From Agrypnia vestita (Eukaryota; Arthropoda; Insecta; Trichoptera; Phryganeidae): a stretch of 64,000 bases of DNA. Positions 43,598 to 54,918 of this stretch are shown here, piece by piece; the first letter of the stretch is position 1, and each line of letters starts with the position of its first letter. Position numbers and translations under genes: made by a program. The DNA lies in assembly GCA_016648135.1 (NCBI GenBank), contig JADDOH010008032.1, positions 62,001 through 126,000 of the forward strand. The letters run 5' to 3'. The notes below the pieces were generated by a model that was not told the DNA's origin, ran no database searches, and saw only the letters and a program-made list of their open reading frames with translations.

Positions 43598-44710
43598 TTA
43601 GGTCCTTACATATGAAATTGACGTTTAGTATGGGAGGAACATAAAGTCGATTTTTTTTTATTATAATATATTTATTTAATCAAAGTATGTACCATTGCTA
43701 TCTATGCACTTTTGCCATCTCATAGGTAGTTCATCGATCCCTTTACTAAAAAAACCATTCGGAAGGGAATCAATAAAATCTTTGAAGGCGGTTTGGACTG
43801 CCCCATCGGAGTTGAATTTTTTCCTTTGCAAGAAGTTATCCAAATTTCGAAAAAAATGGTAATCTGTTGGGGCAAGGTCCGGAGAGTACGGTGGATGTCT
43901 TAGACATTCCAATTGAAGCTCCTCTAATTTGGTAGCCGTCTGTTGTGCAGTGTGTGGTCTAGCGTTATCATGAAGCAGCAGTGGCCTAGAGCGATTAACC
44001 AGCCTCGGTTGTTTAGCAGCTAGCTTTTCCATCATGGTTTGCAGTTGCTGACAATAGACATCTGCCGTAATCGTCTGGCCAGATTTAAGAAAGCTGTAGT
44101 GAACGACACCAGCACTAGTCCACCAAACGCTCACAAGTAACTCGCGTTTGTTGATTTGCTTCACTCAATTCGTGAGGTACCCACCTTTCAAGCTTTTTCA
44201 CCTTACCAATTTGCTTCAAGTGGATTAAAACAGTTTTATCACTAACACCGCAGCCTGCAGCTAACTCGGATGTGGTTTGCGATGGATCCGCTTCCACAAT
44301 AGCCTTCAATTCTTCATTATCAACTTTGGTCTCCGGCCGTCCACGGGGCTTGTTCTGCAGGTCGAAATTTCCAGAACGAAAACGTTGGAACCAAAAACGC
44401 ACTGTGTTTTCTTTTGCGGCACCGTCGCCATACACATCATTAATCCTTCGAGCCGTTTCTGCAGCACTGGTGCCACGGTGGAACTCGTACTCGTAAATAA
44501 CGCGATATTTCAAGTTTTTCATTTTGTAAACTGAGTGACGCAAAGAAAAAAACAATTGAGGAAAAAACAAATGAATTATAATTTTCAAAACACAAATACA
44601 TGAGTAAATAGCTGTATAAATTTGGATTTGGAATTCCTAACCAAAGAGAAGATATTTGAGATCAAATTTGCCAGTACGGTAAAACGTCAATTTCATATGT
44701 AAGGACCTAA
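43598..44710 (-). mobile_element. Mariner (cecropia/Hsmar1-type), internally deleted
   Basis: 1113 bp between TA dinucleotides (43596-43597 and 44711-44712), the target duplication of Tc1/mariner elements. The ITRs start TTAGGTCCTTACATATGAAA and are identical for the first 29 bp, so they are nearly undamaged. The transposase is on the minus strand. Full-length mariners are ~1.3 kb; the missing ~200 bp corresponds to a deletion in the transposase that also shifts the frame. Confidence 0.95.
43676..44522 (-). pseudogene. Mariner transposase, deleted and frameshifted
   Basis: The first part starts at ATG 44522 (MKNLKYRVIYEYEFHRGTSA) and holds the paired helix-turn-helix DNA-binding domain, including VRFWFQRFRSGNFDLQNKPR and a GRP linker, then WVPHEL and SEANQQ. 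The second part, in another frame from ~44160, resumes at LLVSVWWTSAG and includes LLLHDNARPHTA (second catalytic D), YSPDLAPTDYHFF (third D, as in DD34D) and ends WQKCIDSNGTYFD. The segment that should carry the first catalytic D, a TCDEKW-type motif, is gone. The enzyme cannot be active, though ITR binding by the N-terminal part is conceivable. Apart from the deletion few changes are visible, so the insertion is fairly recent. Confidence 0.95.
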
Positions 44711-44712
44711 TA

Positions 44713-46950
44713 TATTATATCTTGGATATTTTCTTTTGGGATTTAATAAATAAAATAATCAAATATTACCTTAGCCATCGCATGCACCTATGCACACTCA
44801 TATATTTCAAATCACTTATTCAAATGGAGCATCGACCCCCACATTACTTTAATCCACTTTCTTTCCATTGTAATAATTATGTTTCGAATTTAGTGGGTAT
44901 GTTAAGTAGCGAATTTCTCGCGTTAATCTTATCAAAAGTTGCCTTTGAGATTTCAGGGAGACGCAATAAAAGTGTAATAAAACCCGCCATTTATGCGCGT
45001 ATAAATGACAGGTTCTATCACATTTATGCGAGCACAATACAAAGGACAGATTTTACGACGCGGAACCTTAATATTATTACAAGGCATTGTAAAGGCGGCG
45101 TCGAAACAGGGTGCATAAATATTTGAGCGATCCGCCGGAACTAAATCACAACCGTACTTATTTTCGACATTCTTCTTCCTCTCTTGCTTCTTCTTTATAC
45201 TCACATTTCACGTTTCGTCCTGAAAACTTGTTAAACTTGGCGTCGGGCGTTCTTTAAGTCGAGAGCTTAGCATTAATTGAATTCTTTTATTTACAATGTA
45301 GAATTTTTTATTACGCTCTTTCACCTTTAACATAGTTTTTCTTTCATCAAAGTTAAATTTAATCCGAAAAGTAAAATAATGTGAAAAGTGCGTTTACATT
45401 TACTTTTATTTCATAAAATATTTCTCATCACAAGAATCAGACTAGAGCTTATACGCCGTGCCATCAGTTCCAGTGATCGCTAGTAAAAATAAACAGCGCC
45501 ATAATAGGAATATTAATTAGTAGATGTATGTTGTTTTACATTTCTTCTTATTATTTCATAAAAAATGTATTTTTATGCGGGTATCCAGGTACCAACTCCT
45601 CACAAGCTAGTAGTACTCTCGCCACTTTATTAAGCTGATTTTAACACATATGAATTTTTAAATAATCAAATTTTTAATGAAATATAAAACAATGTAATAA
45701 TTTGGTCGTTGTCTTACTGAAATTTCTATTTTTTTGTACTAAAACATCGTTATAAAATTGTATTAAGAATACTTATAAAACAAACGTTAGAAGAGCTTAT
45801 ATTTATCTTGTTGTTGTTCTGTTCCATTATGTGTTCCATTACGTATATAATGACTTCAAACAATTTATTCACAAAATTATTTCTTCCTTTCATTGTCTTA
45901 CTATTGTAGCCTGCTACTCTAGTACCCCAGTCTCTTATTAAACTTCATAATGGCTTCAATTTGTTAACCGTCTTTTTGTCATTTCGTGGCCGCCTCCCTG
46001 GAAGTGAATTGCTATGTTACCACGTGCTGTCTCTAGACACTAGACAGGCTCTAATTCCATTTATTCTAACAAGAGAAACGACTTCCCGTTTACCAAAAAG
46101 ATATATAAAGCACAGAATTATAATTTCTGTCAAAAGCGCATTAATCATTTTGCATGGCGATAATTTGTCGGCCGTAGATATCATTATTAGCACATTCATT
46201 TTTACTTACATGGAAAATGGCCCAGGTGTGCTTTTGCTGCTTGAAATTCGATTGCTGCAGTAAGCCTGCTCAGACTTATTTACGTGCTGCTGCAGGATTC
46301 CCGATCCAGGGTATAGGTAGTATTATAGGTCGACCGCAATCAAAAGACCATTCCCTAGCTTTGTCCGGTAAGAAGAAAGCGGGGGAAAGTTGCCTGGCAA
46401 GCCCGTATTACAAGCCTCAATATGATATTCCAAATAAATATATATTTTTTAGTTTAAAAAGGTTACTTACTAGAAAAATTTCTTTTGTGTTCATTTTTTG
46501 CATCTTATCAACACAAATATTTTTTGCGCACATTCTTTTGAATGCGATCTAGCTATAGTAACTGAAAAGTATAATTTAACTTAATTGTTTCGTATTTCAA
46601 GTTGTGATAGCACCGTCATCTATAAGTGGTAGCGTTACTTTTTCTTTATTGGAATTCCAGGTGACGATATTCAATCAATATTTTTTTGTCTAATATACAG
46701 TGGAACCTTAGTTCTCGAACAGTTCTTTCCGGAACAGTTGGAATTTTTACCATTATAAGTAATCTAGATTGGATTAATCATCCCAGACTTCCAAAAGTAC
46801 ACAGCGCCGCAATATAACTAACACATTGCTTAAAACAGACGAACTTTTACCTGTACGGAAGAGTGCTGATGGTGTAAGTGAAAGGTAGTGAAGATGAGGG
46901 ACAGGACAGAATATTTTTGCCCTGAAGGAGAATCACATAATAATTTAACC
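44713..46950. other. Unassigned, partly single-copy DNA
   Basis: 44770-45260 is higher-complexity sequence with modest frames on both strands but no recognised domain. 45960-46550 has two plus-strand frames of ~100 codons without motifs. No gene supported. Confidence 0.35.
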
Positions 46951-46952
46951 CA

Positions 46953-47612
46953 TAAAACCAAGTTTTTATTATACTCCCTTTCTTTGTAAAATATAACAAT
47001 AATTAAAGACGAATTAAAACATACAACATAACACTAAACTTAAAGAAATTTAATATATTTCTATGTTTTGAGATGTCAAGATTTTGATAGATTCATTTAT
47101 CATCAATATCGTACCTTATGAATTTCCAGCCTCAAATGATTTAGTCAGAATCAAATTTGAGTAATGTAGAATTCTTCAAAACTAAGCAGAAATCTAAAAG
47201 AAATACATGATTATTTGATTTCTTCTCAAAATACCCAATTTTGCTGTCATCTGTGAACCAATTGTTATAAATTTTCGAAATTCGTAGTTATGTACCTATT
47301 ATACCGACGGAGTAATTCAAATTTTAAATATTCCGTGGCATCGTCGTTAGGCCACTGATGGTACTAATCAAACATTTGTATTGTTTCCAATTTTAAAAAA
47401 CCATTAAAATTTCTAAAAATCTAAAAGTATACTATAATTATTAATTTTTTTCAACGAAAATTTGATAGATCTTCTTGATCGTCGCCACGAGTCTGCTTGC
47501 AAAGTTTCAGCTCGATTGGATTACGGTAAAAGGGTTAAAAATCGATCCAAAGTTTATTCGTCAAGGAAACAAGCAAGCAGACGCCACGAGTTAAAAGAAA
47601 GGAAGTAAAAAT
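46953..47612 (-). repeat. ACTCCCTTT interspersed family, copy C (split)
   Basis: Minus-strand copy. The body is 47385-47612 (complement of CTTTCTTTTAACTCGTGGCG, GCAAGCAGACTCGTGGCGAC), while the terminal AAAACTTGGTTTTATGGGTT/ACTCCCTTT end lies at 46960-46990. About 395 bp of unmatched DNA separates them, suggesting an insertion or a longer variant. Confidence 0.7.
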
Positions 47613-48254
47613 AAAGTTTTCATTATAAATTCTTTATATGCAAGATTGTGGATTCCATGTGGGTCTTGATAAAGACAGTTCTGAAAATTTACATTTAGTT
47701 TGCATGGATTTCTATTAAAAACATGAAAGCGTGTAAACTATGAGCATTAAGCAGCAAAATTACTTTCGTTTACATCTGAATGGGCTATAGTTACCAATGT
47801 TAAAGTTGCACCAATTTTGTTAATTTTTTTCCCCTAGCGTAATAACGGGTCCTGATTACATAAATGATGTCAAATTTTGTCGTGGAAAAGAGTAAATATT
47901 TTCAGGTCAGATGAAATACTCCTGAATCATTAAGACTAATGAATATCGCCGCGAGATTCCCCGAAAAATTAAACAATACTTTCAATATTCGCTCTAATTT
48001 ATCTTAATTTGTCTAATTGCTACGCGGAATAAAATACTTTCGCGCGGCAAAGTTTAAATCCTTCATTTTTGGATTGCAAATCTATAATAAAGTGAATATT
48101 TACCAGGGCGGTTTTCAGCTTATCGATAATAATTTAAAAGACTTCATTAGGGTCCGACTCTTAAAATATTTTGCACAGTAATGCAAATACCAATTTTGGG
48201 GCAGATTCAAGGTAATCTTAAAATTATTGGAAATTATTTTCTTTTTATGAAATG
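47613..48254. other. Unassigned DNA
   Basis: 47940-48200 looks single-copy (CGCGAGATTCCCCG, CTACGCGGAATAAAA). No gene. Confidence 0.35.
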
Positions 48255-48480
48255 TTATTTTTGTAAAGATAAGACGTTTCGCAGAGACGAAGCTAGTTAT
48301 ATGGGAAAGTATGAAGTGAAGTATTTTTTTGGCGTTTAAAGGGCTTACGATCTGTCATTGGCTGTCTTAAGTGATTGCGCAGTGTTACGTTCATCGTTTT
48401 CGCCCATGATCGTTTGCATATCTATCAAATGTGGAAAGTTGTGTACACGGTATTTATATACATATACCTTGCTTACTTTA

Positions 48481-49146
48481 AGCCATGTATTCACTAGGGG
48501 ACAAATCGCGCAACATTCCGCACGGTATGTCGCATCAACATCTACGCTCATGTTTCGGGGACAATGACGCGGTCATTTGACGTGTACACATCGGAACTCA
48601 CACATCACCTGTCGCGGAAATGTCGCCCAAAAGGGTTATGATGATTAGTGCTGTGTATCTATTTATTCTAACGAGTTTATCGAAACGTAAGAGCAGAAAA
48701 AGGTGGTGGGTGCGAAAGTATTTACTACAAAGGAAAAGAAGAATGGATTTTCTATGCGATCTTCGAATGTTTGATAGATCATTTGTCAATTTCATTCGAA
48801 TGACAACAACTGATTTCGAAAATTTATTACAAATGATCGGGTCTTCCATTTGCTTGGCTATGACACGATATTACGGAACACTGTTTTATATCACATCATA
48901 TAGCATATGTAACTGTAGAGCATGCATCTCAGCTTGTCAACATACCACGTGGTACTGAAGCGCGGTACGATGTACCCCTGCGTTCGCTCAGAAACCGTAC
49001 GCATGGCAAAATTGCCGCGGCGCGTAGAAATGTCACGCTTTGTTGCGCGCGACGTCGTGGAACAGTGCGCGACATTGCATCGTCACGTAGATTCTGTGCC
49101 GCGCGTGATGTTGAGGGATAATTTGTCCCCTAGTGAATACGTGGCT
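48481..49146 (+). mobile_element. PIF/Harbinger element, internally deleted, copy 2
   Basis: 666 bp with TTA on both sides (48478-48480, 49147-49149) and TIRs AGCCAYGTATTCACTAGGGG continuing ACAAAT. Contains an N-terminal transposase segment. Autonomous Harbingers are several kb and encode a DDE transposase plus a Myb-like protein; neither full gene is here, so it is a deletion derivative mobilised in trans. Confidence 0.9.
48620..48880 (+). pseudogene. Harbinger transposase N-terminal remnant, copy 2
   Basis: The frame reads LTSLSKRKSRKRWWVRKYLL, then RMDFLCDLRMFDRSFVNFIR, then MTTTDFENLLQMIGSSI. The basic RKRWWVR..L block followed by L..D...F.NF.RM....F..LL..I...I is the conserved N-terminus of HARBI1-type nucleases. 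After IGSSI the sequence passes into the deletion junction (LAMTRYYGTLFY) and is no longer alignable. All three catalytic acidic residues are missing. The codons before LTSLSK are probably leader. Confidence 0.8.
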
Positions 49147-49200
49147 TTATTCAATACACGCTATCGCCATCTGTGATTGAAATTTGTCATTATATATATA

Positions 49201-50055
49201 GATGGCCGCTGGTAACGAGCCTTCTATATTTTTTGATAAGAGTATGGAGCAATATTATTTTTATTCATTCTTCCTTATTATTAACACGTACACTAGACTT
49301 AATAAAAAATTTTACTCCTGTTAAGATGTTTTTTCTTTAATTTGTCTTATAATTTATCTGATTTATTTTATCCAATGATCCCTCTAGGGAGAAAATACAG
49401 TAGTTATTCGAACATAGACAAAAAATATTGTTTTTTTTTATTAGGTTTTATACAACTTTGAGGGATACCACCTTGAAGGAATACTGAACATTTTTTAATA
49501 AAATACAAACCCATTATCTTTATCGAAACCCGGCTTTATTTCAATTTTAATCAAAGTAAAATGGTTCCTGACCAGCGATGTTTTATTTGCTAACGATAAC
49601 AAAGCGATAAATTTCTAAACACTTCCGTGGCTTCGTTGGAGGCTGAACCTTCGACCCCCGACCACAAGCCGCCCTCAGGTGGTGCGCCACCCGCGCGGAG
49701 CGGAGAATTGCACAAGAATTTTAATAAGTTGCGGCGAGCAGGAGAAATGTTATCGCTGCAACTTCTCTCAGGATGAAACTATTCAGCATCTGAGCAATTT
49801 GCTTCAACGAACTTCGTAAACGCTTCAAACCGTAAATAAAATTTGTCTGTATTGTGGTGCAGCGGTTTTGCAAGAGTTGACTAAAATAAATAAAAGCAAT
49901 TTTGAGTTTACTCAAAAATATTCTGAATGAAAAATACTGGTAAAAAGGAGTTCAATAAAAATTGAAATAACATTTCTGGCGTATCCTAGTGTAAAGCTAG
50001 TAATTCGGATGAATTTCATTCACACAGATAACGTGTATTGCTTAAAAAAACTCCA
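49201..50055. other. Unassigned DNA
   Basis: 49600-49720 is GC-richer (CCCCCGACCACAAGCCGCCC) and may be single-copy. No gene recognised. Confidence 0.35.
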
Positions 50056-50293
50056 AAAAATCTATAGATGTCTCATTAGCGACATCTGTGGTCATTCAAG
50101 GGGAATAAAAAGCTTTGGTGCTGGCCGCGTGGAGGATCGTTAGAACTCGCATGTGAAACGTGGCGCATAATTTAAATATATACAACTTCCAAAAAATTAG
50201 TAGACACGGTATTCTATCATGGTACATCCAAAAGACTTCTATACCTACTTTCCCATAAAAATGCAGTTTCGTCTCTGTGAGACATCTATATAT
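50056..50293. mobile_element. MITE family M1, short copy
   Basis: Ends TATAGATGTCTCA and TGAGACATCTATA are complementary. The interior holds GCGACATCTGTGG, CATGTGAAACGTGGC, ACAACTTCCAAAAAATTAGT and TTTCCCATAAAAATGCAGTT in the order of 26406-26898. Confidence 0.75.
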
Positions 50294-50499
50294 ATACATT
50301 GATTGATTTAAAAGCAATCCTCTACGGAAAATGGCGAGGATATTGCGGGAAGCTGAAGAAGCCGTCGTTCGATTAAAGTCCTTGAAGTATCAGACAATTG
50401 AAAAAGGAAGGCAAATGAATTTTTGAACGAGGTGTTTTTAACAAATTTATTAATCAATTGGAAAAGACATACAAGAAATCAAATTAATGAAAAATATTT

Positions 50500-50585
50500 T
50501 AGCTACTACCGGAATTCGAACCAACGGACCTCCACTCATTCCGGGAATGGCGTTTTTAGTTGTTACGATAACGTGATGTGAACAT
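50500..50585 (-). mobile_element. Possible tRNA-like SINE head
   Basis: The complement contains GTTGGTTCGAATTCCGGTAG, a B-box-like string. The A box is not clear and no second copy was found. Confidence 0.3.
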
Positions 50586-50799
50586 GTTCCAATGGCCTTT
50601 TATTACAGTATAATTTAAGTATAATAAGTTTTTAAGGATAAAGTAAATTATTAAACAGTATTTATTTCAATAAGTATAAATTATCTTAATATCTTAGCCG
50701 ACAAATATTTACTCGCGTAGTGTAAGGCGACATAATAGTTAAATGTATATACATAACTTTCAAAATGATAATTAATTAAATAACTATTAAAAAAACTAA

Positions 50800-51180
50800 C
50801 CCATAAAAACCAAGTTTTTATTATACTACCTTTCTCATTTACTAGTTGAAACAGGTTTGGAGCTTACCCCATGCGTTGGGCTTGAGTCGGGCGACGCTAC
50901 GAAAGGGAGTAATCAAAAATTTCTAAAAATCCAAAATTATACTATAATTATTTAAAAAAATTAAACGTTTCTAAATTTCAATCATTTTTTTCGACGTTAT
51001 TATTTAAAAAATTTAAACGTTACTAAATTTAAATCATTTTTATCGTCGCCATGAGTCTGCCTGTAAAGTTTCAGCTCTATTGGATCACGGGAAAAGGCTT
51101 ACAAATCGATCCAAAGTTTTTTCGACACACAAGCAAGCAAGCAAGCAGACGCTACAAGTTAAAAAAAAGGGAGTAAAAAT
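50800..51180 (-). repeat. ACTCCCTTT interspersed family, copy D
   Basis: Minus strand, complete: the complement of ACTCCCTTTTTTTTAACTTG at 51176 runs to the GGTTTTTATGGGTTAGTTTT end at ~50803. It carries the extra GTCGCCCGACTCAAGCCCAA segment also seen in copies F and G. Confidence 0.85.
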
Positions 51181-51239
51181 ATAGTAATCTTTCTCGGTGA
51201 CTTATTTGATTTTTCCATATGTCAACAATGACACTGCTT

Positions 51240-51423
51240 CTTCAAGTTTGTGTTTACTGGGGTATTATGCCGTGTTGTTACGACCTTTCGGGCCGACGTT
51301 TCGGATCCCATTGCAGGGTCCATCATCAGGGCTGATGTGATGGACCCTGCAATGGGATCCGAAACGTCGGCCCGAAAGGTCGTAACAACACGGCATAATA
51401 CCCCAGTAAACACAAACTTGAAG
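51240..51423. mobile_element. PLE-like palindrome with hammerhead motif at its centre
   Basis: Arms 51240-51324 and 51339-51423 are nearly perfect reverse complements. Each contains GGACCCTGCAATGGGATCCG and AAACGTCGGCCCGAAAGG. The two overlapping antiparallel reading frames (51222-51500 and 51250-51480) are mirror translations of the palindrome, not proteins. Confidence 0.9.
51284..51336 (-). ncRNA. Hammerhead ribozyme-like motif, 51.3 kb
   Basis: Minus strand: GCC (stem I), CTGATGA (51329-51323), extra T, stem II GGACCC/GGGATCC with one bulged A (51321-51303), GAAACGTC (51302-51295), then GGC pairing with GCC. All core positions match the consensus except for the extra nucleotide. The mirror arm on the plus strand has CTGATGTGA, a one-base insertion that breaks the core. 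Confidence 0.75.
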
Positions 51424-51966
51424 ATTCTGAGTGGCCGTGAAAACCTAAGAACATTCTTAATGACACTGCTTGCTTGGTGAAATCCGACGCTAGATGACAT
51501 TGGTCAGCCTGCGCCGGCGCACAGTTTTCCTGATATATACCTGCGCCGAAATGAAGAAATATTTGATTTGGCTCCGAATTCGAAAGGAGAAAAAAACGAT
51601 CGCTCCCGCTCTTTCTTCTGGTGTGTGCATTTATATATATAATAATTGAATAATTTGTAATTTTTTCTGATAATTTTTTCCGGGATTTCACCAGTTATAT
51701 TCCTTCGCGTGTTATTTTATGACGTGAAAGAACTTTTGAAACTTTTCAAAATATCTGCTTTATCTGTTCCACACAAAAATATACACACAGTATACCTAAG
51801 TGTGATACTAAGTTTTTGTTATATCTCGTTCATTTATTTTCTGTTGGCCAAAGGCCATAAGTCTTGTTAATTAATATTTTATGACTTCAAATGGCTACGG
51901 CAGTAAATTTAAATTTAATGTTCATGTACGTAAAATGTAATGGTGTATAAAATTATTTATATGTAT
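51424..51966. other. Unassigned DNA
   Basis: 51480-51640 is higher-complexity; a related phrase (GTGTTATTTTATGACGTGAA) resembles GTGTTATTTGTGACGTGGAA at 62679. No gene. Confidence 0.35.
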
Positions 51967-52280
51967 TTTTACTCCCTTTATATTAACTCGTGGCGTCTGC
52001 TTGCTTGCTTGCCGGCTTGCCGTCGAAAAACCTTTGGATCGATTTTTGACCCCTTTCCCGTGATCCAATCGAGCTGAAACTTTGCAAGCAGACTCGTGGC
52101 GACGATGAAGAAGATCTATCAAATTTTTGTTAAAAAAATTAATAATTATAGTATAATTTTGGATTTTTCAAATTTTTAATGTTTTTTTCATACAAGTTGT
52201 ATGGATATTTCAACGCATATGGTCGACACGAAACCCGAAAATGAGAAAGGGAGAATTGTAAAAACTTGGGTTTATGGGTT
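51967..52280 (+). repeat. ACTCCCTTT interspersed family, copy E
   Basis: Complete unit from ACTCCCTTTATATTAACTCG to TTGGGTTTATGGGTTACTTT. The hairpin halves are GTCTGCTTGC (~51996) and GCAAGCAGAC (~52084). Directly abuts copy F. Confidence 0.9.
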
Positions 52281-52700
52281 ACTTTTTTATTTCCTTTCTT
52301 TTAACTCGTGGCGTTTGCTTGCTTGACGAAAAAAAATTGGATCAATTTTTAACCCTTTTCCCGTGATCCAATTGAGCTAAAACTTTGCAAGCAGACTCAT
52401 GGCGACGAGCAAAAAGATCTATAAAATTTTCGTTAAAAAAATAATAATTATAGTATAATTTTGGATTTTTAGAAATTTTTCATAGTTTTTTCATACAATA
52501 TGTATGAAGAGATTCCGACGCATCTGGTAGACGCGAAAACTGATAAAATAATAATTTTGTTTTTTTCGAAATTTTTTATCCCTTTCGTAGCGTCTCATCC
52601 CAACGAGCCCAACGCATAGGTTAAGCGTCAAAGCAGTGTCCACTAGTAAATGAGAAAGGAAGTATAATAAAAACTTGTTTTTTATGGGTTACTTTTTTAT
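52281..52700 (+). repeat. ACTCCCTTT interspersed family, copy F
   Basis: In tandem with copy E. Starts CCTTTCTTTTAACTCGTGGC and ends TTGTTTTTTATGGGTTACTT. Longer than copy E through a CCCTTTCGTAGCGTCTCATC segment, as in copies D and G. Confidence 0.9.
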
Positions 52701-54013
52701 ATGTGAAATGGATTTCATCTTATAGTCACTCTGAATGATTTCAAATTTTGAACTGTGCGTGTCGACTGACATATGGCAATCGTCACCAAATACATATAAT
52801 GTATCCCGTAAATAACGTTATTATTTTAAGAATAATCCTATATCTGATTCTATTTAAATAAAGTTTTACTATTTTAGGTCCTTTTTTGATGATAAATAAT
52901 ATTTTAACATTAACATTGAACAAAAAATAGGTTTGATGGAAAAATCGGCCATGAATCGAATATTATTAATAACAAAATAATTCAGAAGTCTGTCTATTTC
53001 TTGGTAAAATTTTCACAGTAAAATAATAGCAATTATGAATAAATTAGTCTCCATAACATCACGACAAAATATAGTATAATTTAATAAAATAGAGTTTTGT
53101 ATACAAGGTTCAGAATGTTTTTATTAAAAGATTTATCATTTATTTTTTAAAAAGTTGTTAAAAATTACCCGCTTGAAAATGCATTATCATCCTTTCACAT
53201 CGTCAGCACATTCGACTATAAATTGCCGGTAATTATATTACTCATTAACCTGTCAAAGTGCTCTCTTTATGGGTTGCATCCGTGCAGCTTAGCTTAAAGG
53301 CAGAATTAAAATTAATATTCAAAGGGCTTAGTAAACTAATTACAATAAAATCAGGTTTAATCATCATAGCCTTTATATTTAAACTGAATTAATTGCTAGA
53401 TAGCAGCGATTATGCATATGTACGTTTCTTAAGTCCATTTATTTAAATATATTTTTTATCGTAACAATATTAATGTTCTTAAATATTAAAAATATATATT
53501 ATAGCCTATTTATTAAATAATATACACATTGAATAAAATACCACATTTACCTACGATTGTCAAATTGAATAATTTGATCAAAATAAATATTTAAATAAAT
53601 CATTAAAAAGTTAAATATATACAAAATAAATAAAATCAGGAATATGTTCTTCAATGAAAATTGAAGAAACTTCACCATATTGATGTTAAATTGGATTTTT
53701 TTCTATACGCCCCTATTTCTTTCCAGAATAACAGGTAATTGATTTTCTACCCTTCATAAAATAATTCTCACGGGAGACTTCTGATATTAAATGACGACGG
53801 TTAAAAGGAATTCTGTTATTTTTGCACCGTGGACAGAATAAGCCCTTAAATGTTGAATTTTAAATAAACCTTGCCTTTCATACGGTAGTCCATTGAGATA
53901 AAAATATACATAATAAAATAAAACGATAAAATGGTTGCCGAAATATTGTAAAGTCTTAAATATTAAAAAAATGTCATACCGGATGTAACGTAATTGAAAT
54001 GATTCTAAATACA
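52701..54013. other. Unassigned AT-rich DNA
   Basis: No supported feature; 53160-53340 may be single-copy. Confidence 0.4.
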
Positions 54014-54017
54014 TTAA

Positions 54018-54914
54018 GGGGGGGAGTAAGGTTAATTCGTACAAAAAAAAGGCATGTTTTTGTGAATTTTTTGTGACGACACAGTTAAAATCTCTTTATT
54101 AAAACCAATAGTACATTAAAGTATGATATTTGAAGAATATTGTGTAAAATTTTCAAGACGAAATATTAAGAAATACGGCAATGGCAGCAATTATTCGGAC
54201 GTGTCTCGGAAAAAAGTAGAATGGCGGTGTCCATCATAACTTGGTGCTAAATCATCTGAAATCAAAAAATCAAAGTTCATTCGTTAGATAATAGATTTTC
54301 GCAGGTAACGCTGGGAGGGTTTTTTGAAATTTCAATTTTTTGGAACACTTTGAAGGGAAAAACGCGATTTTTGCGAAAAATATCGATTAATTTGTTATTA
54401 AAAAATATAAATTAATAACAAATTTGAAAAAAACTCGACAGCGTTACCTCGTAAATTATGTACAGAAATAGTATTCAAAATTTCAAAAGGATCGGTGCAG
54501 TAGTTTTGAAGTTATGATGGACACCGACTTTGAAAACGTGAGATGTGAGGAAAACGATTTAAAGTTTTGCACACTGTAAAATTCAAAATAAAACTCAACA
54601 CTTATTTTATACTTACACATAATCGTCGATGCCTCACACGGCAAAGAGCTTTCATCATCAGCATCTGTTTGTTCTTGTCTACGCAATACTCTTCCAATGC
54701 AAATAGCACGTCCGGTAGTCCTCAGGTGAGCGCGTCTCTTAGCTGCCCGAGCAGGTGTAGAAAATCAGTCTGAGTATCGCTCAAATGTTCATAATTTCGT
54801 CAATTTTGCTCCGATTGACTGGAAATTTTGACACAATATTCTTACGATATTATACATTCATTTAAAAAATTAAAAATAAAATGCAAAAAAAATAGTTAAA
54901 AACCTTACCCCCCC
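54018..54914 (-). mobile_element. TTAA-flanked element with G-run TIRs, copy 2
   Basis: 897 bp with intact TTAA on both sides (54014-54017, 54915-54918) and TIRs GGGGGG(GA)GTAAGGTT. Inverse orientation to, and the same length as, the copy at 28201-29097. On the minus strand an exon-like segment follows CCTGCTCGGGCAG (acceptor-like), reads KRRAHLRTTGRAICIGRVLR and on to a GTAAGTAT donor, then a ~45-bp intron-like stretch ends TTTTACAG. The open frames here are parts of this structure. No transposase. Confidence 0.85.
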
Positions 54915-54918
54915 TTAA

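Larger units (their letters stand above)
48255..49200 (+). mobile_element. MITE family M1 copy interrupted by Harbinger
   Basis: 48255-48480 carries GACGTTTCGCAGAGACGAAG, GGGAAAGTATG, GGGCTTACGATCTGTC and CTTAAGTGATTGC in the order of the 20.8-kb copy. A short GCCATCTGTGATTGA piece resumes at 49168 after the Harbinger, matching interior words of the 50.1-kb copy. Confidence 0.5.

Noticed and set aside
45961..46552. Two ~100-codon frames
   Set aside because: No domain, no splice context and both strands have frames of similar length.
51222..51500. Overlapping ~76-92-codon frames on both strands
   Set aside because: They are mirror translations of one palindrome, with nearly the same peptide read on both strands; this is structure, not coding.
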